A stretch of DNA of 64,000 bases, from positions 62,001-126,000 of the forward strand of contig NZ_JALKBD010000009.1 of NCBI RefSeq assembly GCF_023015905.1. Reading direction: 5' to 3'. The notes under the pieces were generated by a model, which saw only the letters and a list, made by a program, of their open reading frames with translations, did no database searches and was not told where the DNA came from. Positions 9,540 to 17,925 of the stretch are shown piece after piece (position 1 is the first letter of the stretch; each line of letters opens with the position of its first letter). The position numbers and the translations under genes are program-made. Origin of the DNA: Arenibacter sp. F20364 (lineage in GTDB: Bacteria > Bacteroidota > Bacteroidia > Flavobacteriales > Flavobacteriaceae).

Positions 9540-10328
9540 TCAGCGTGCCTTTCTAATCAAATTGGCCATATAAACATATTTCATGTCCCTTAACCCTATT
9601 CCATCCTGCATAGCTTTGGTAGATGCCGGCGTAGCCCCCTCTGACCAATCAATATTTTGGTTCAGGGCCTGCTTATAGTCCTTGAACATACTAACGGTCA
9701 TGTGGGAAGCATAGGTATCACTTCCTATAGGGCTAATAATCCTAATTAATCCCCAATTGGCCTTTCCGCCAGAGTCCACCGCTTTTTGGTGGATAGGCTG
9801 AAATATTTCCATCTCCGCTTTTTCATAAGAATCATAATCCATTAAACCTACCTTCATCATATCTATCTGGGCTACAGTGCCAACAGACATATCAAAATCG
9901 CCCTTGGTCATGGCTATTTCTTCGGCGAATATCCTTACCGCCAAATCCCGGGTTGACGAGGAGTGGTTTAATTTTTTTTCAAGATCGGCTTCGGACATAT
10001 CTGGATAGGCTGCCTTGGCCCTTTCCATAAGTTTTGACCAACTGCTGCCATCCATCATCTTTACGGGATCGTTATATAAGGTAACCGTGAGGTATTGATA
10101 GCCCTGTTGTTCTCCTCCGGGACTAAGAGCCCAAAGGTCCCACCCCGTAATATCGCCACCTTTCACGCGTTGGGCTTGAATTTTTTCCCAAAATTCTTCA
10201 GTTTCAGCGTAAGCTACTTCCTGATCATTGTCCACTTGCATGAATTCGAATACTAAGTAGAGTTTTTCTTGAGCAATGGCCATATTGCCCACTATCACTA
10301 ATGCGATAAGAATCAAAACATTTTTCAT
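9540..10328 (-). CDS. Exported protein, probable tandem dimeric alpha/beta-barrel domains
   Basis: The protein has 262 residues, with a signal peptide ending MAIAQ. I do not recognise a named family. Two halves show the same pattern: a beta strand (YLVFEFMQVDN / GLMDYDSYEKA), an amphipathic helix, an aromatic-Gly turn (GWDLWAL / NWGLIRI), then a strand ending in YQYLTVTLYND or YASHMTVSMFKD. This suggests two ferredoxin-like (ABM/EthD-type) units forming one barrel. It lies downstream of the LytTR regulator and faces away from a rightward run containing similar exported proteins at 14012 and 14954. Function is unknown; binding or converting a small hydrophobic molecule is inferred from fold only. 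Confidence 0.75.
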   Translation of the reverse strand: MKNVLILIALVIVGNMAIAQEKLYLVFEFMQVDNDQEVAYAETEEFWEKIQAQRVKGGDITGWDLWALSPGGEQQGYQYLTVTLYNDPVKMMDGSSWSKLMERAKAAYPDMSEADLEKKLNHSSSTRDLAVRIFAEEIAMTKGDFDMSVGTVAQIDMMKVGLMDYDSYEKAEMEIFQPIHQKAVDSGGKANWGLIRIISPIGSDTYASHMTVSMFKDYKQALNQNIDWSEGATPASTKAMQDGIGLRDMKYVYMANLIRKAR

Positions 10329-10493
10329 AATATTTATGTTATTGGTTAATGTAATTCTTTAAGACTATGAATTCTTGAATAACATCAAAGTCCCATTTAA
10401 ATTCAGAAGTATGGTTCCCATAAACCATTTGCAGGATTATATTAGGTATTAAATCTTGGAATATGTATTGGGGTAGGATGAATGATGGCTAAA

Positions 10494-10515
10494 ATTGTCC
10501 GTAACTAGCGGGTAA
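10494..10515. promoter_or_regulatory. Motif pair shared with the other flank of the kinase/LytTR operon
   Basis: ATTGTCCG (10494-10501) and TAGCGGGTAA (10506-10515) lie just after the LytTR gene. Their reverse complements, CGGACAAT and TTACCCGCTA, recur at 13324-13331 and 13362-13371 before the rightward cluster. They are possible regulator-binding words; the evidence is only the recurrence. Confidence 0.25.
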
Positions 10516-10541
10516 ATTATCTAAGGCTTGTGTTCAAGGCC

Positions 10542-11276
10542 TCAAATTGTATGTAGGTGTTTTAAAAGATGTTCTTTGAATGATTTGCTCAGGGGGATTA
10601 CTTTTCTATTAATTTCCATATGGTTATCGGCAACCACGTCCAATTTGGAAATATTGACCATGTAGGACCGATGCACCCTAATAAAGATTGGGCTTTTAAT
10701 TTCATTTTCCACAACCTTAAGTGTGGTACTTATTAAGTAATTCCCTGTTGAGGTTACAATATTGCTGTAATTTCTGTCCGCTTCAATATAGAGTATCTCA
10801 TCCAAAAGCAATTTTATCATTCTCCCATTATGTCTTACAAATATCCGGTCTTCCAAAACTTCCAAGTTTTCGGAACTGTGACCAACATCCATATGCTCCT
10901 CCTTCAAATGCTCAACTACAAGTGCAATGGTTCGTTGCAAGTCAAGTTTATTAAACGGTTTAGAAATAAAGGCATGGGGATGCGTGGTTTTAGCCTTGGC
11001 AAAAGTAGCTTCATCGCTATTGGCCGTGAGATATATTATGGGAATCCTTTTCGATTTCAGGATTGCAATAGCTACTTCAATACCATTGATGGCTCCCCTT
11101 AGGTTGATATCCAACAAAATAATATCGGGAGTATTGGCCATTGCATGTAAAATGGCCTCTTCTCCTCTTGTTTCAATGCCCATTACCTCATATCCCAAAT
11201 TAGAGAGTTGCACAGAAATATTGGCAGCGATTATCATATCATCCTCAACAATTAAAATGCGGGTCTTTTGTTCCAT
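10542..11276 (-). CDS. LytTR-family response regulator
   Basis: The protein has 244 residues. The N-terminal receiver domain (1-125) has the acidic pair VEDD, the phosphoacceptor in IILLDINL, and the conserved Thr and Lys in YLTAN and FISKPF. The C-terminal LytTR DNA-binding domain (about 140-240) has ILYIEADRNYSNIVTS and FIRVHRSYMVNISKLD. LytTR proteins bind direct repeats upstream of target promoters and work with a cognate sensor kinase. The kinase gene ends 2 bases upstream, so the pair is one operon. Likely targets are the neighbouring exported-protein genes. Confidence 0.95.
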   Translation of the reverse strand: MEQKTRILIVEDDMIIAANISVQLSNLGYEVMGIETRGEEAILHAMANTPDIILLDINLRGAINGIEVAIAILKSKRIPIIYLTANSDEATFAKAKTTHPHAFISKPFNKLDLQRTIALVVEHLKEEHMDVGHSSENLEVLEDRIFVRHNGRMIKLLLDEILYIEADRNYSNIVTSTGNYLISTTLKVVENEIKSPIFIRVHRSYMVNISKLDVVADNHMEINRKVIPLSKSFKEHLLKHLHTI

Positions 11277-11278
11277 AA

Positions 11279-13231
11279 TTAGGCTGCTTTGTTGTTTTGA
11301 AATTCAAAGGAAACTGATGTACCCTTCTTTTGCCGAAGCAGCATTTTACCATCTAACTGCTTGGTTAACAAGGTTATCAACTGTGTACCAAATCCTGTTC
11401 CCTTATTTTGATTTCCATTATTGATGCCTATTCCATTGTCTGTAACCTTAAGTTCCAAATGGGCGGGCTTCTTAACAAGACTTATCGTAATAGTCCCTTT
11501 ATGAATGTTGGGAAAAGCATATTTTAAAGAATTGGTTATCAGTTCATTGACTATTAATCCAATAGGTGTTGCTATATCTACATTCAGTTCTATCTCCAGC
11601 ATGTCATAAACCATTTCAACCCTTTGCTCCGCGCCATAGGAGTGAAGCACATAATTTCCTAAATTCTTAAAATAATTCTTCATCTCTATAGTCGCCAAAT
11701 CCTTGCCCTGATATAAGTTTTGATGTATCATACTCATACTCTGAATCCTATTTTGGATCTGGTGCATGTTGTTCTTTATTTTTTTGTCATCTATATGGGC
11801 AGATTGCAGGGAAAGCAAGCTAGAGACGACCTCCAGGTTGTTTTTGACCCTGTGATGTATCTCCTTTATTAAAAATTCCTTTTCTTGGTTCTGATGTTGT
11901 AGCCGTATATTTTTTCTACGGTTATTTCTAATGGCTATAAAGCCCAAGATCAAAAGAAACAATAAGAATCCGGTAATAACCCAAGTTAAGTTCTGGTTAC
12001 TCTGCTGTTTTTTTATGGTTCCCTGTTGCAGAAGTATGGTATCTTCCTTTTGCGCGACGTCAAATTCCGTTTGCAACAAGGCAATTCTATGATCGGATTC
12101 GGCCGTAAAAATTTCCCCTTTTAGTCCGTCATATTTGGAGAATGCTTTGTAAGCCTCCATATAGTTATGGTCTCCCGCGTATGCCTTTCCCAAAGCTTCA
12201 TATGCTTGACTCAAAAAATATCCATCTCCAAAATCGGCCGTTGCCACTTCGATACATTTTTGAAGGCTAACTATGGCATCTTTGTATTTTCCCTGAAGAT
12301 TCTGCAGCTTTCCTATGGAAAGCCATGACCTCATCAGCATAAAACCATTATCCAACAACTCGGCATATTTAACAGCATTAAGTCCAGCTTTTTGAGCCTT
12401 TTTATAGCTATTTAGATAGGCATATAAATCCACCAAAGAGATATAAACATCGCTTAAATTATTATAAAATCCGTATCGCTCACCTATGGCCAATGCATGC
12501 TCATAATATTTAAGGGCCTCCTCATGCCTATTTAATTTAAGGTAATTATTGGCTACCACATAAAGGGTGAAATCATAATCCAAATCAATTATTCCGCGTT
12601 CTTCAAAAATAACAATGGATTTAATACCATATTTTAATCCCTTTTCATACTTGCCCTGTTTCCAAAAAATATTGCTCAAGTCGCTATAAGCCAAGGCCAC
12701 TGCCCTTCTATCGCCTAGCTCCTCCCCCATTCTCAATGCTTCCATGGCATAATCGGCAGCCTTGTCCAGCTGACCCCGACGCTCATAAACATAACCCAAT
12801 TGCGTATTTAAAAAAGGGAGGTCTTTGGTCAGCACCTTTGTTTTGGCCTCTTCCAAAACTTCTTCGGCCCTGTCCAATTTTTCCATACGCAATAAAATGG
12901 CTCCTTGGGTAATTTGAAATCGGCCATTCCAAAGTATATTTTCCTTGGCAGCGGTACACTTTAAACCCTCCAGGGCAAAATTTAGGGCCTTTTTCAGATT
13001 TCGTGTATGCCAATAATAGGCAAGATCATTAAGGATTTCGAATTGCAGGGTATCGGATGGGGCGTTTTCATAGAAATCTTCCAAATGTTGCAGATAGGAA
13101 GGGCCAAAATTATCGGTATCTACAAATACCTTTTCATAAGGCCGGGAACGATTAAAATCTATTAACTGTCCAAATATTAATGACGTACAGAAAACACTGG
13201 TAAAAATCGTTATGTAGAGGTATTTACCCAT
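11279..13231 (-). CDS. TPR-containing sensor histidine kinase (HisKA_2 type)
   Basis: The protein has 650 residues. A signal peptide or first membrane segment (about 1-22) is followed by a long run of tetratricopeptide repeats (about 45-385), predicted to lie in the periplasm, then one membrane helix (TWVITGFLLFLLILGFIAI). The kinase core has the phosphoacceptor region IKEIHHRVKNNLEVVSSLL, an N-box NELITNSLKYAFP and G-boxes DNGIGINNG and GTGFGTQLI. This HisKA_2/HWE-like arrangement is common in Bacteroidota paired with LytTR regulators. It should phosphorylate the regulator encoded 2 bases downstream. The signal sensed by the repeats is unknown. Confidence 0.94.
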   Translation of the reverse strand: MGKYLYITIFTSVFCTSLIFGQLIDFNRSRPYEKVFVDTDNFGPSYLQHLEDFYENAPSDTLQFEILNDLAYYWHTRNLKKALNFALEGLKCTAAKENILWNGRFQITQGAILLRMEKLDRAEEVLEEAKTKVLTKDLPFLNTQLGYVYERRGQLDKAADYAMEALRMGEELGDRRAVALAYSDLSNIFWKQGKYEKGLKYGIKSIVIFEERGIIDLDYDFTLYVVANNYLKLNRHEEALKYYEHALAIGERYGFYNNLSDVYISLVDLYAYLNSYKKAQKAGLNAVKYAELLDNGFMLMRSWLSIGKLQNLQGKYKDAIVSLQKCIEVATADFGDGYFLSQAYEALGKAYAGDHNYMEAYKAFSKYDGLKGEIFTAESDHRIALLQTEFDVAQKEDTILLQQGTIKKQQSNQNLTWVITGFLLFLLILGFIAIRNNRRKNIRLQHQNQEKEFLIKEIHHRVKNNLEVVSSLLSLQSAHIDDKKIKNNMHQIQNRIQSMSMIHQNLYQGKDLATIEMKNYFKNLGNYVLHSYGAEQRVEMVYDMLEIELNVDIATPIGLIVNELITNSLKYAFPNIHKGTITISLVKKPAHLELKVTDNGIGINNGNQNKGTGFGTQLITLLTKQLDGKMLLRQKKGTSVSFEFQNNKAA

Positions 13232-13323
13232 TTTTTAAACTATGATATACTTTAAAAAGAAGGGGGGCAATAAATATACGAATATTATTCGCATAAAACA
13301 TAGGGTAATTAAAACCACCTATT

Positions 13324-13371
13324 CGGACAATAAATAGGGCCCTCCGTCCTATATGAATTGGTTACCCGCTA
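13324..13371. promoter_or_regulatory. Candidate control region of the rightward cluster
   Basis: The 13232-13409 gap separates the kinase operon from the rightward run and must hold both promoters. It carries CGGACAAT (13324-13331) and TTACCCGCTA (13362-13371), both repeated in inverted orientation at 10494-10515. No TAnnTTTG box was found for either side. Confidence 0.25.
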
Positions 13372-13415
13372 AAAAACTGAGTAATTGTTTCAAGATATAG
13401 TGTTATCACATGTTC

Positions 13416-13952
13416 ATGAAATCCTCAATAATACTTTTAATATTTATGGTTATAGGCTGCATTTCATGTAAAAACAACCAACAGCCCGGTATTAATGAAA
13501 TTTTGACAGAGAATAACGGAAACCCGATTACCCAAAAAAAAAACATTGAATCAATTATCGGAACCTTTATAAACACTCGGGATGAAGAGGATATTGATAG
13601 CCTAATAACAGATAATTATATAAGAAATATGAACGGCATTCCAGTGGTTACCAATAAAACGGAATTAAAAGCAAGGATAAATCTATACACTACGGGATTT
13701 CCAGACTACAACATATCATCAAGCAATAGTTCTGTGTGCGAAAATCAAGGCTACGTCAACTGGGTCTTCAAGGGTACCCATACGGGCCAATTTGCAGATG
13801 TAAATGCAACAGGCAAGAAAGTCAAAATAAACGGATTTTCACATCTCTATTTTAACGATGAGGGCCAAATCTACCAAGAGGATATTTTTTACAATGAGCT
13901 GGAATTTCTGCAACAACTAGGTTATTCCTTGGAAGCCCCAATGCTTAAATAA
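13416..13952 (+). CDS. SnoaL-like (NTF2-fold) lipoprotein
   Basis: I chose the second ATG (13416) over 13410 because it leads directly into a lipoprotein signal (lipobox VIGC), giving 178 residues. The mature part is one NTF2-fold domain of the SnoaL/ester-cyclase type, with VNWVFKGTHTGQF, GKKVKINGFSHLYF and a terminal EDIFYNELEFLQQLGYS. It is paralogous to the C-terminal half of the protein at 15450; the shared ending QLGYS...PMLK is striking. SnoaL enzymes cyclise polyketides, but many relatives only bind ligands. It heads the rightward cluster opposite the sensor kinase. Confidence 0.85.
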   Translation: MKSSIILLIFMVIGCISCKNNQQPGINEILTENNGNPITQKKNIESIIGTFINTRDEEDIDSLITDNYIRNMNGIPVVTNKTELKARINLYTTGFPDYNISSSNSSVCENQGYVNWVFKGTHTGQFADVNATGKKVKINGFSHLYFNDEGQIYQEDIFYNELEFLQQLGYSLEAPMLK

Positions 13953-14011
13953 TTCAAAAAACAAATGTTACTCCCTATAATTAACTGTATAACCAAAAAA
14001 CAACAAACATC

Positions 14012-14779
14012 ATGAGAACACTTAGAAAATCCCTTTTTATTGTAGTGGCGGCAATGCTTCTACCCTTCATTACAATGGCACAAGGAGAAAAAAACCAGGC
14101 CTATTATGTTCATGAGGACCAGGTAAAACCTTCAATGATCCAGAAATATAATGAAGTTTCCAAGGATTTTAAGGAAGCCTGTAAAAAACATAATCTTCAG
14201 GAAATGAGCTGGCAGGTTGCCTCTACCGATACGGGACGATACTTTAACATTTCTCCTATAGAGAATATGGCGGAACTGGACAAGAACGTTATGGCTCCCT
14301 TAGCGGAAAAAATGGGCGAGGAAGCCTTTAGGAATCTTTTTAAGCGGTATAATGAATGTTATGACAAACATGGGGATTATATAATCTATCTAAACAAGGA
14401 ACTTACTTATATGCCCGAAGGAATAAGCACAACCACCGAGGGTCAGAACTATAGAAAATGGCATTTCTTACACGTTACCCCTAGCAACATCCAAAACCTC
14501 AAAGGAAAACTGAAAGAATTAAAAGCCCTGTATACTTCCAAAGGATCCAAGGAGTATTATCGCATATACCACAACGGATTTGGTAATTTGGGAGATTATT
14601 ATCTCGCTGTAATTTCTGCGGTAGACGCCGAGGACTATGCCAAAAAATCCAAGGAAAACGAAGCCTTATTGGGTGAAGAGGGGAAAAAACTTTTTGACGA
14701 AATGTTTGGTTACGTGCTTAAATACGAAACAGAAACCGGACAAATGCACCCCAATTTAGCCTATACCCCTTCAAATTGA
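14012..14779 (+). CDS. Exported protein of unknown function, ferredoxin-like-fold candidate
   Basis: The protein has 255 residues, with a signal peptide ending TMAQ. No named family was recognised. Repeated alternation of strand, helix and aromatic-rich strand (AYYVHEDQVKPSM, KWHFLHVTPSNIQNLK, DYYLAVISAVDAEDY) suggests two ABM-like halves, as in the exported protein at 9540. It follows the NTF2-fold lipoprotein by 59 bases in the same direction. A large structured gap follows. Fold assignment is inference and no catalytic residues can be named. Confidence 0.72.
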   Translation: MRTLRKSLFIVVAAMLLPFITMAQGEKNQAYYVHEDQVKPSMIQKYNEVSKDFKEACKKHNLQEMSWQVASTDTGRYFNISPIENMAELDKNVMAPLAEKMGEEAFRNLFKRYNECYDKHGDYIIYLNKELTYMPEGISTTTEGQNYRKWHFLHVTPSNIQNLKGKLKELKALYTSKGSKEYYRIYHNGFGNLGDYYLAVISAVDAEDYAKKSKENEALLGEEGKKLFDEMFGYVLKYETETGQMHPNLAYTPSN

Positions 14780-14785
14780 ATTCAT

Positions 14786-14911
14786 AAACAGGTAGGCTAA
14801 AGGTTTCTAAGTAAACCACAGGGTATCAAGTAGTTTGAAGATTTTCAATTTGAATTAGCAATTTCGTAAAGAAAATAAACCAAACCTTATCTACAACCCA
14901 CCTACCTGTTT
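14786..14911 (+). repeat. 11-bp perfect inverted repeat spanning an intergenic leader
   Basis: AAACAGGTAGG (14786-14796) is matched exactly by CCTACCTGTTT (14901-14911), which runs into a T-rich stretch. A small inner hairpin (GGTTT / AAACC) lies near 14802-14816. The arms enclose 104 bases and end 43 bases before the next start. It may be a structured mRNA leader, a terminator with a long loop, or a small mobile remnant. Confidence 0.5.
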
Positions 14912-14953
14912 TTAAAATGTAAAATGAAATTAATAACCATTAAATTCAACCAT

Positions 14954-15388
14954 ATGAAAATTACAAAAACAATTATCGGAGCCCTAATGATCCTCGCCCT
15001 ATTTATTCCTACCTCAGGATTAGCGCAAGAGGGAAACTATTTTACAGTTACCACCTGGAAACTAAGTATACCTGAAAATGGGACACGGGCCGAACTCAAT
15101 GCCCTTTTAAAAGATTTTTCCGAAAAAATATCCTTCAAGAACGATAAGGTCATCAGTGAAAGGGTACTACATCATATATCCGGTGGAGACTTACGGGATC
15201 TGGTTATCATTAGTGAATACGCTTCCTGGAACGACATAGATGCCGCTGCTAATATGCAGAATGATTTGATCGACAAGGCTTGGCCCAAGGAAGAAGACCG
15301 CAATGCCTTTTTTAAGTCGTGGAATAAATATGTAGTTACCCATTCCGACGAGATTTATCAAGAAAATCCGGAATTAGCGAAAAAATAG
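14954..15388 (+). CDS. Small exported protein, single ferredoxin-like domain candidate
   Basis: The frame is open from 14924, but the ATG at 14954 begins a clean signal peptide ending SGLAQ, so 144 residues are proposed. The mature protein has one alternating alpha/beta unit: FTVTTWKLSIPENGT, then a helix, VISERVLHHISGGDLRDLVIISEYASW, then an acidic helical C-terminus. This resembles NIPSNAP/ABM-like dimeric barrels such as the proteins at 9540 and 14012. Function is unknown. It lies 61 bases before the double NTF2 gene and is probably co-transcribed with it. Confidence 0.75.
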   Translation: MKITKTIIGALMILALFIPTSGLAQEGNYFTVTTWKLSIPENGTRAELNALLKDFSEKISFKNDKVISERVLHHISGGDLRDLVIISEYASWNDIDAAANMQNDLIDKAWPKEEDRNAFFKSWNKYVVTHSDEIYQENPELAKK

Positions 15389-15449
15389 TAGAAAAACCTG
15401 ATCGGATATTCAACAAGGCACTTGTCCGGTCCATTAATCCTATAATATC

Positions 15450-16370
15450 ATGAAAAAACTGATCATAATTGGGCTTGCAATAGCTTTCAATACGGCCTGT
15501 CAGGAGAAAGGACCGGAACGTTACACCCAGGATTCCCCACAAATTAATACTGTTAAGCAATTAATTGGGAATTACAATAACAAAACCTACGATACGAGCA
15601 TCTATGCCGATACTTCAAAAACTTATTACAACGCCAAGGAGAACCCATTGTCTCCAGCAGAGGTAATTGCCTACCACAAAGAAAGGGACATGGCCTACTC
15701 CCAGAGAAGTTTTCTGGATAAGGACCAAGAATATGAAATGGTGCTTACCAATGATGGGGAAACATGGGTAAACTGCTGGTTGGATTGGCAGGGGACCTTG
15801 GCTGGAAATGGTCAGGTTGTGAAAATTCCCATTCACCTCACATATCGTTTCCTGGATGGCAAAATTGTGCGGGAAGTAGGAATGTGGGACCCCTCCGCTA
15901 TAATGCTTGCCCTTCAGGAAATAGAGATGAAAAATAGTATGTCTGCCGATGAAAAAGCTATTCAGGCTACTATAGATAATGTTATCAAAGCATGGAATTC
16001 CAATGATAAGGAATTAATGTATGCCCATTTGGCTACCGACATAATCCGAACAGATAACGGAAACATCATGGCTAAAAAACAATCCGATTACGGAGACTTT
16101 ATGGATATATACCACAGTGCTTTCCCCGATTTCACCGTAACATTGGATAAAACAGTTATGGTAGGCAACAAAGCTTATCTCTATTGGACCTGCACAGGTA
16201 CCAATACCGGAGAATTTATGGGAAATGCTCCTACCGACAAAAAAATTGAAACCCATGGTTTTAGTGTCTGGATGTTCGACACCGAAGGTAAAGGAGCCCG
16301 GGAAGATGCCTTTTATGACAACCTAGTTGTATATGAACAGCTCGGCTATTCCATGCCCATGCTAAAATAA
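15450..16370 (+). CDS. Lipoprotein with two NTF2-fold (SnoaL-like) domains
   Basis: The protein has 306 residues and a lipoprotein-type signal (Cys near residue 17, FNTAC). Two NTF2-like domains follow. The first (about 30-150) has WVNCWLDWQGTLAG and IPIHLTYRFLDGKIV. The second (about 165-306) has KAWNSNDKELMYAHL, YWTCTGTNTGEF and ETHGFSVWMF. The second is a paralogue of the lipoprotein at 13416, sharing the ending LGYS...PMLK. The architecture suggests duplication and fusion within the cluster. An enzymatic or ligand-binding role at the cell envelope is inferred. Confidence 0.85.
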   Translation: MKKLIIIGLAIAFNTACQEKGPERYTQDSPQINTVKQLIGNYNNKTYDTSIYADTSKTYYNAKENPLSPAEVIAYHKERDMAYSQRSFLDKDQEYEMVLTNDGETWVNCWLDWQGTLAGNGQVVKIPIHLTYRFLDGKIVREVGMWDPSAIMLALQEIEMKNSMSADEKAIQATIDNVIKAWNSNDKELMYAHLATDIIRTDNGNIMAKKQSDYGDFMDIYHSAFPDFTVTLDKTVMVGNKAYLYWTCTGTNTGEFMGNAPTDKKIETHGFSVWMFDTEGKGAREDAFYDNLVVYEQLGYSMPMLK

Positions 16371-16395
16371 AAAAACCGCCAAAGCTGATACCACA

Positions 16396-16902
16396 ATGAA
16401 CAAAAAAAGAAAACCTATCATAGGCATTTTACTATTTTTCCTAATAGCAATAAGCCTAAACTGTAAGGAAAAAACCGCAGATGAAGCTATGGATCAACCT
16501 GCAATTTTGGTTGAAAAGGAAATTCCTGAATATTTTCTATTGCGCCCTGAAGTAGAGAAGGCTTATGGCTATTCACATGCCGTAAAAATCGGAAACGAAA
16601 TAAAGGTTTCCGGTGCAGTCAGCATGGACGATGAAGGCAACCCTACCGGAATTGGGGATATGGATCAGCAAATGAAAAATTGTTATTCTGATTTGGAAAA
16701 GGTCTTATCACACTATGGATGCACCTTCGATGATGTAGTAGTAGAAAATGTCTTCACCACCGATATGCCAAAATTTTTGGAAGTTGCCGCTTATAGAAAT
16801 GAGATTTATAAAAAGCAATTCCCAACTGGTTCATGGCTAGGCGTGAAGGAATTGGCATTACCTGAATTTTTAATAGAAATAGAATTGGAAGTGCATAAAT
16901 AG
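16396..16902 (+). CDS. RidA/YjgF-family lipoprotein lacking the usual active-site arginine
   Basis: The protein has 168 residues. A hydrophobic N-terminus with a Cys at about residue 23 (ISLNC) predicts export and lipidation, unusual for a Rid protein. The Rid fold is clear: YGYSHAVKIGNEIKVSGAVS, MDQQMKNCYSDLEKVL, FDDVVVENVFTTDM and LPEFLIEIELEV. The imine-deaminase Arg of the RidA subfamily (P-x-R-S) is replaced here by FPTGSW. By family knowledge this points to a non-deaminase Rid subgroup. It starts 26 bases after the double NTF2 gene. The ligand is unknown. Confidence 0.88.
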   Translation: MNKKRKPIIGILLFFLIAISLNCKEKTADEAMDQPAILVEKEIPEYFLLRPEVEKAYGYSHAVKIGNEIKVSGAVSMDDEGNPTGIGDMDQQMKNCYSDLEKVLSHYGCTFDDVVVENVFTTDMPKFLEVAAYRNEIYKKQFPTGSWLGVKELALPEFLIEIELEVHK

Positions 16903-16951
16903 GGGCAATCCACATCAAACAGTAAAATGTTAAAAAATAAATAACACTAAA

Positions 16952-17221
16952 ATGAAACAAACAATTGTAACCCGTCACAAGGTAGGAAACATAGAAACTT
17001 GGCTAAAAGGGCATGAAGACCGTGTAAAGCTTTTTGCCGCTGTAGTATCCAGTTTTAGGACCTTTCAAGATACAAATGATCCAAACTCCGTAGTTCTGGT
17101 TTTTGAGGATGCGGATATGGAAAAACTTGGCGCTATTATCAACGACCCCAAGAACAAATCAATTAAAGATCGCCACACTGTATTGGAACCCATAATTCTT
17201 TCCCTGCAGCTTTCGCTTTAA
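16952..17221 (+). CDS. Small cytosolic alpha/beta protein, unknown function
   Basis: The protein has 89 residues and no signal peptide. The pattern TIVTRHKVGNIETWL - helix - FRTFQDTND - SVVLVFEDADMEKL - helix - VLEPIILSLQLSL resembles a single ferredoxin-like ABM-type subunit that dimerises. I do not recognise the family by name. It sits 50 bases after the Rid lipoprotein in the same direction. It is the only member of the ferredoxin-like set here without an export signal. Confidence 0.65.
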   Translation: MKQTIVTRHKVGNIETWLKGHEDRVKLFAAVVSSFRTFQDTNDPNSVVLVFEDADMEKLGAIINDPKNKSIKDRHTVLEPIILSLQLSL

Positions 17222-17368
17222 CGAAGAATCAAAATTATACTCCCGATGGTCTACTTAAAATATTGAAAATTGTCGACTTCAGTAGCTTATAATAGTAGAC
17301 ATATTTACCAAAGACCTGAAATTAACCACTAACTCTCTTAAAAGTATTACAATACCAACACACAAAAA

Positions 17369-17911
17369 ATGCTCTATTACTGGTTAAATTTGTTGAACAT
17401 TTTTATTTGCTCCAGATTATTTTGGAAAAAAGTTGATCTGACATCAAATCACACAAGAGAACGAAGGGTAAGTATTTTTGACTGTGATACTTTTAGATAT
17501 ATGTCCAATGCCAAATACGCCTATTACATGGACTTTATTCGATTTGAAAAAATGTTCAGATCCAAATTATTTAAAAATACGGTAAAGAAAGGAATGTATG
17601 CCGTTTTGGGGTCCCAAAAAATAATCTATAAAAGGCCTCTAAAAATGTGGTCTACCTTCAAGATAACCTTGATTTTGGAAGGATGGGATGACAAATGGGT
17701 GTATCACAGTCAGGTTTTTGAACAAGAAGATCAAGTTTGTGCCATTGGTTATACAAAAGCAGCTTTTTGGAAAGACAAGAAGGCTCAGGATATAAGGATG
17801 ATATTAAAAAAATGTGGGGTCACAACGACAGAAATGGCTACACCCCAAAGAATACGCGATGTTTTTAAAGGCGATTATGATCTTTTAAAGAATACGGTTC
17901 ATCCAGTATAA
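17369..17911 (+). CDS. Hotdog-fold thioesterase-like protein (THEM6/4HBT type)
   Basis: The protein has 180 residues. A hydrophobic N-terminus (about 1-18) may anchor it in the membrane. The rest is a hotdog domain of the acyl-CoA thioesterase group: SIFDCDTFRYMSNAKYAYYMDFIRF-type N-terminal helix region, then GMYAVLGSQKIIYKRPLKMW and FKITLILEGWDDKWVYHSQ. The Asp-x-Asp followed by a helix is typical of 4-hydroxybenzoyl-CoA-type thioesterases. Substrates may be acyl-CoA or acyl carriers; the acyl-CoA ligase downstream (20725) is a plausible partner. It lies 14 bases before the next gene. Confidence 0.8.
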   Translation: MLYYWLNLLNIFICSRLFWKKVDLTSNHTRERRVSIFDCDTFRYMSNAKYAYYMDFIRFEKMFRSKLFKNTVKKGMYAVLGSQKIIYKRPLKMWSTFKITLILEGWDDKWVYHSQVFEQEDQVCAIGYTKAAFWKDKKAQDIRMILKKCGVTTTEMATPQRIRDVFKGDYDLLKNTVHPV

Positions 17912-17925
17912 TAACACTTATTCAC

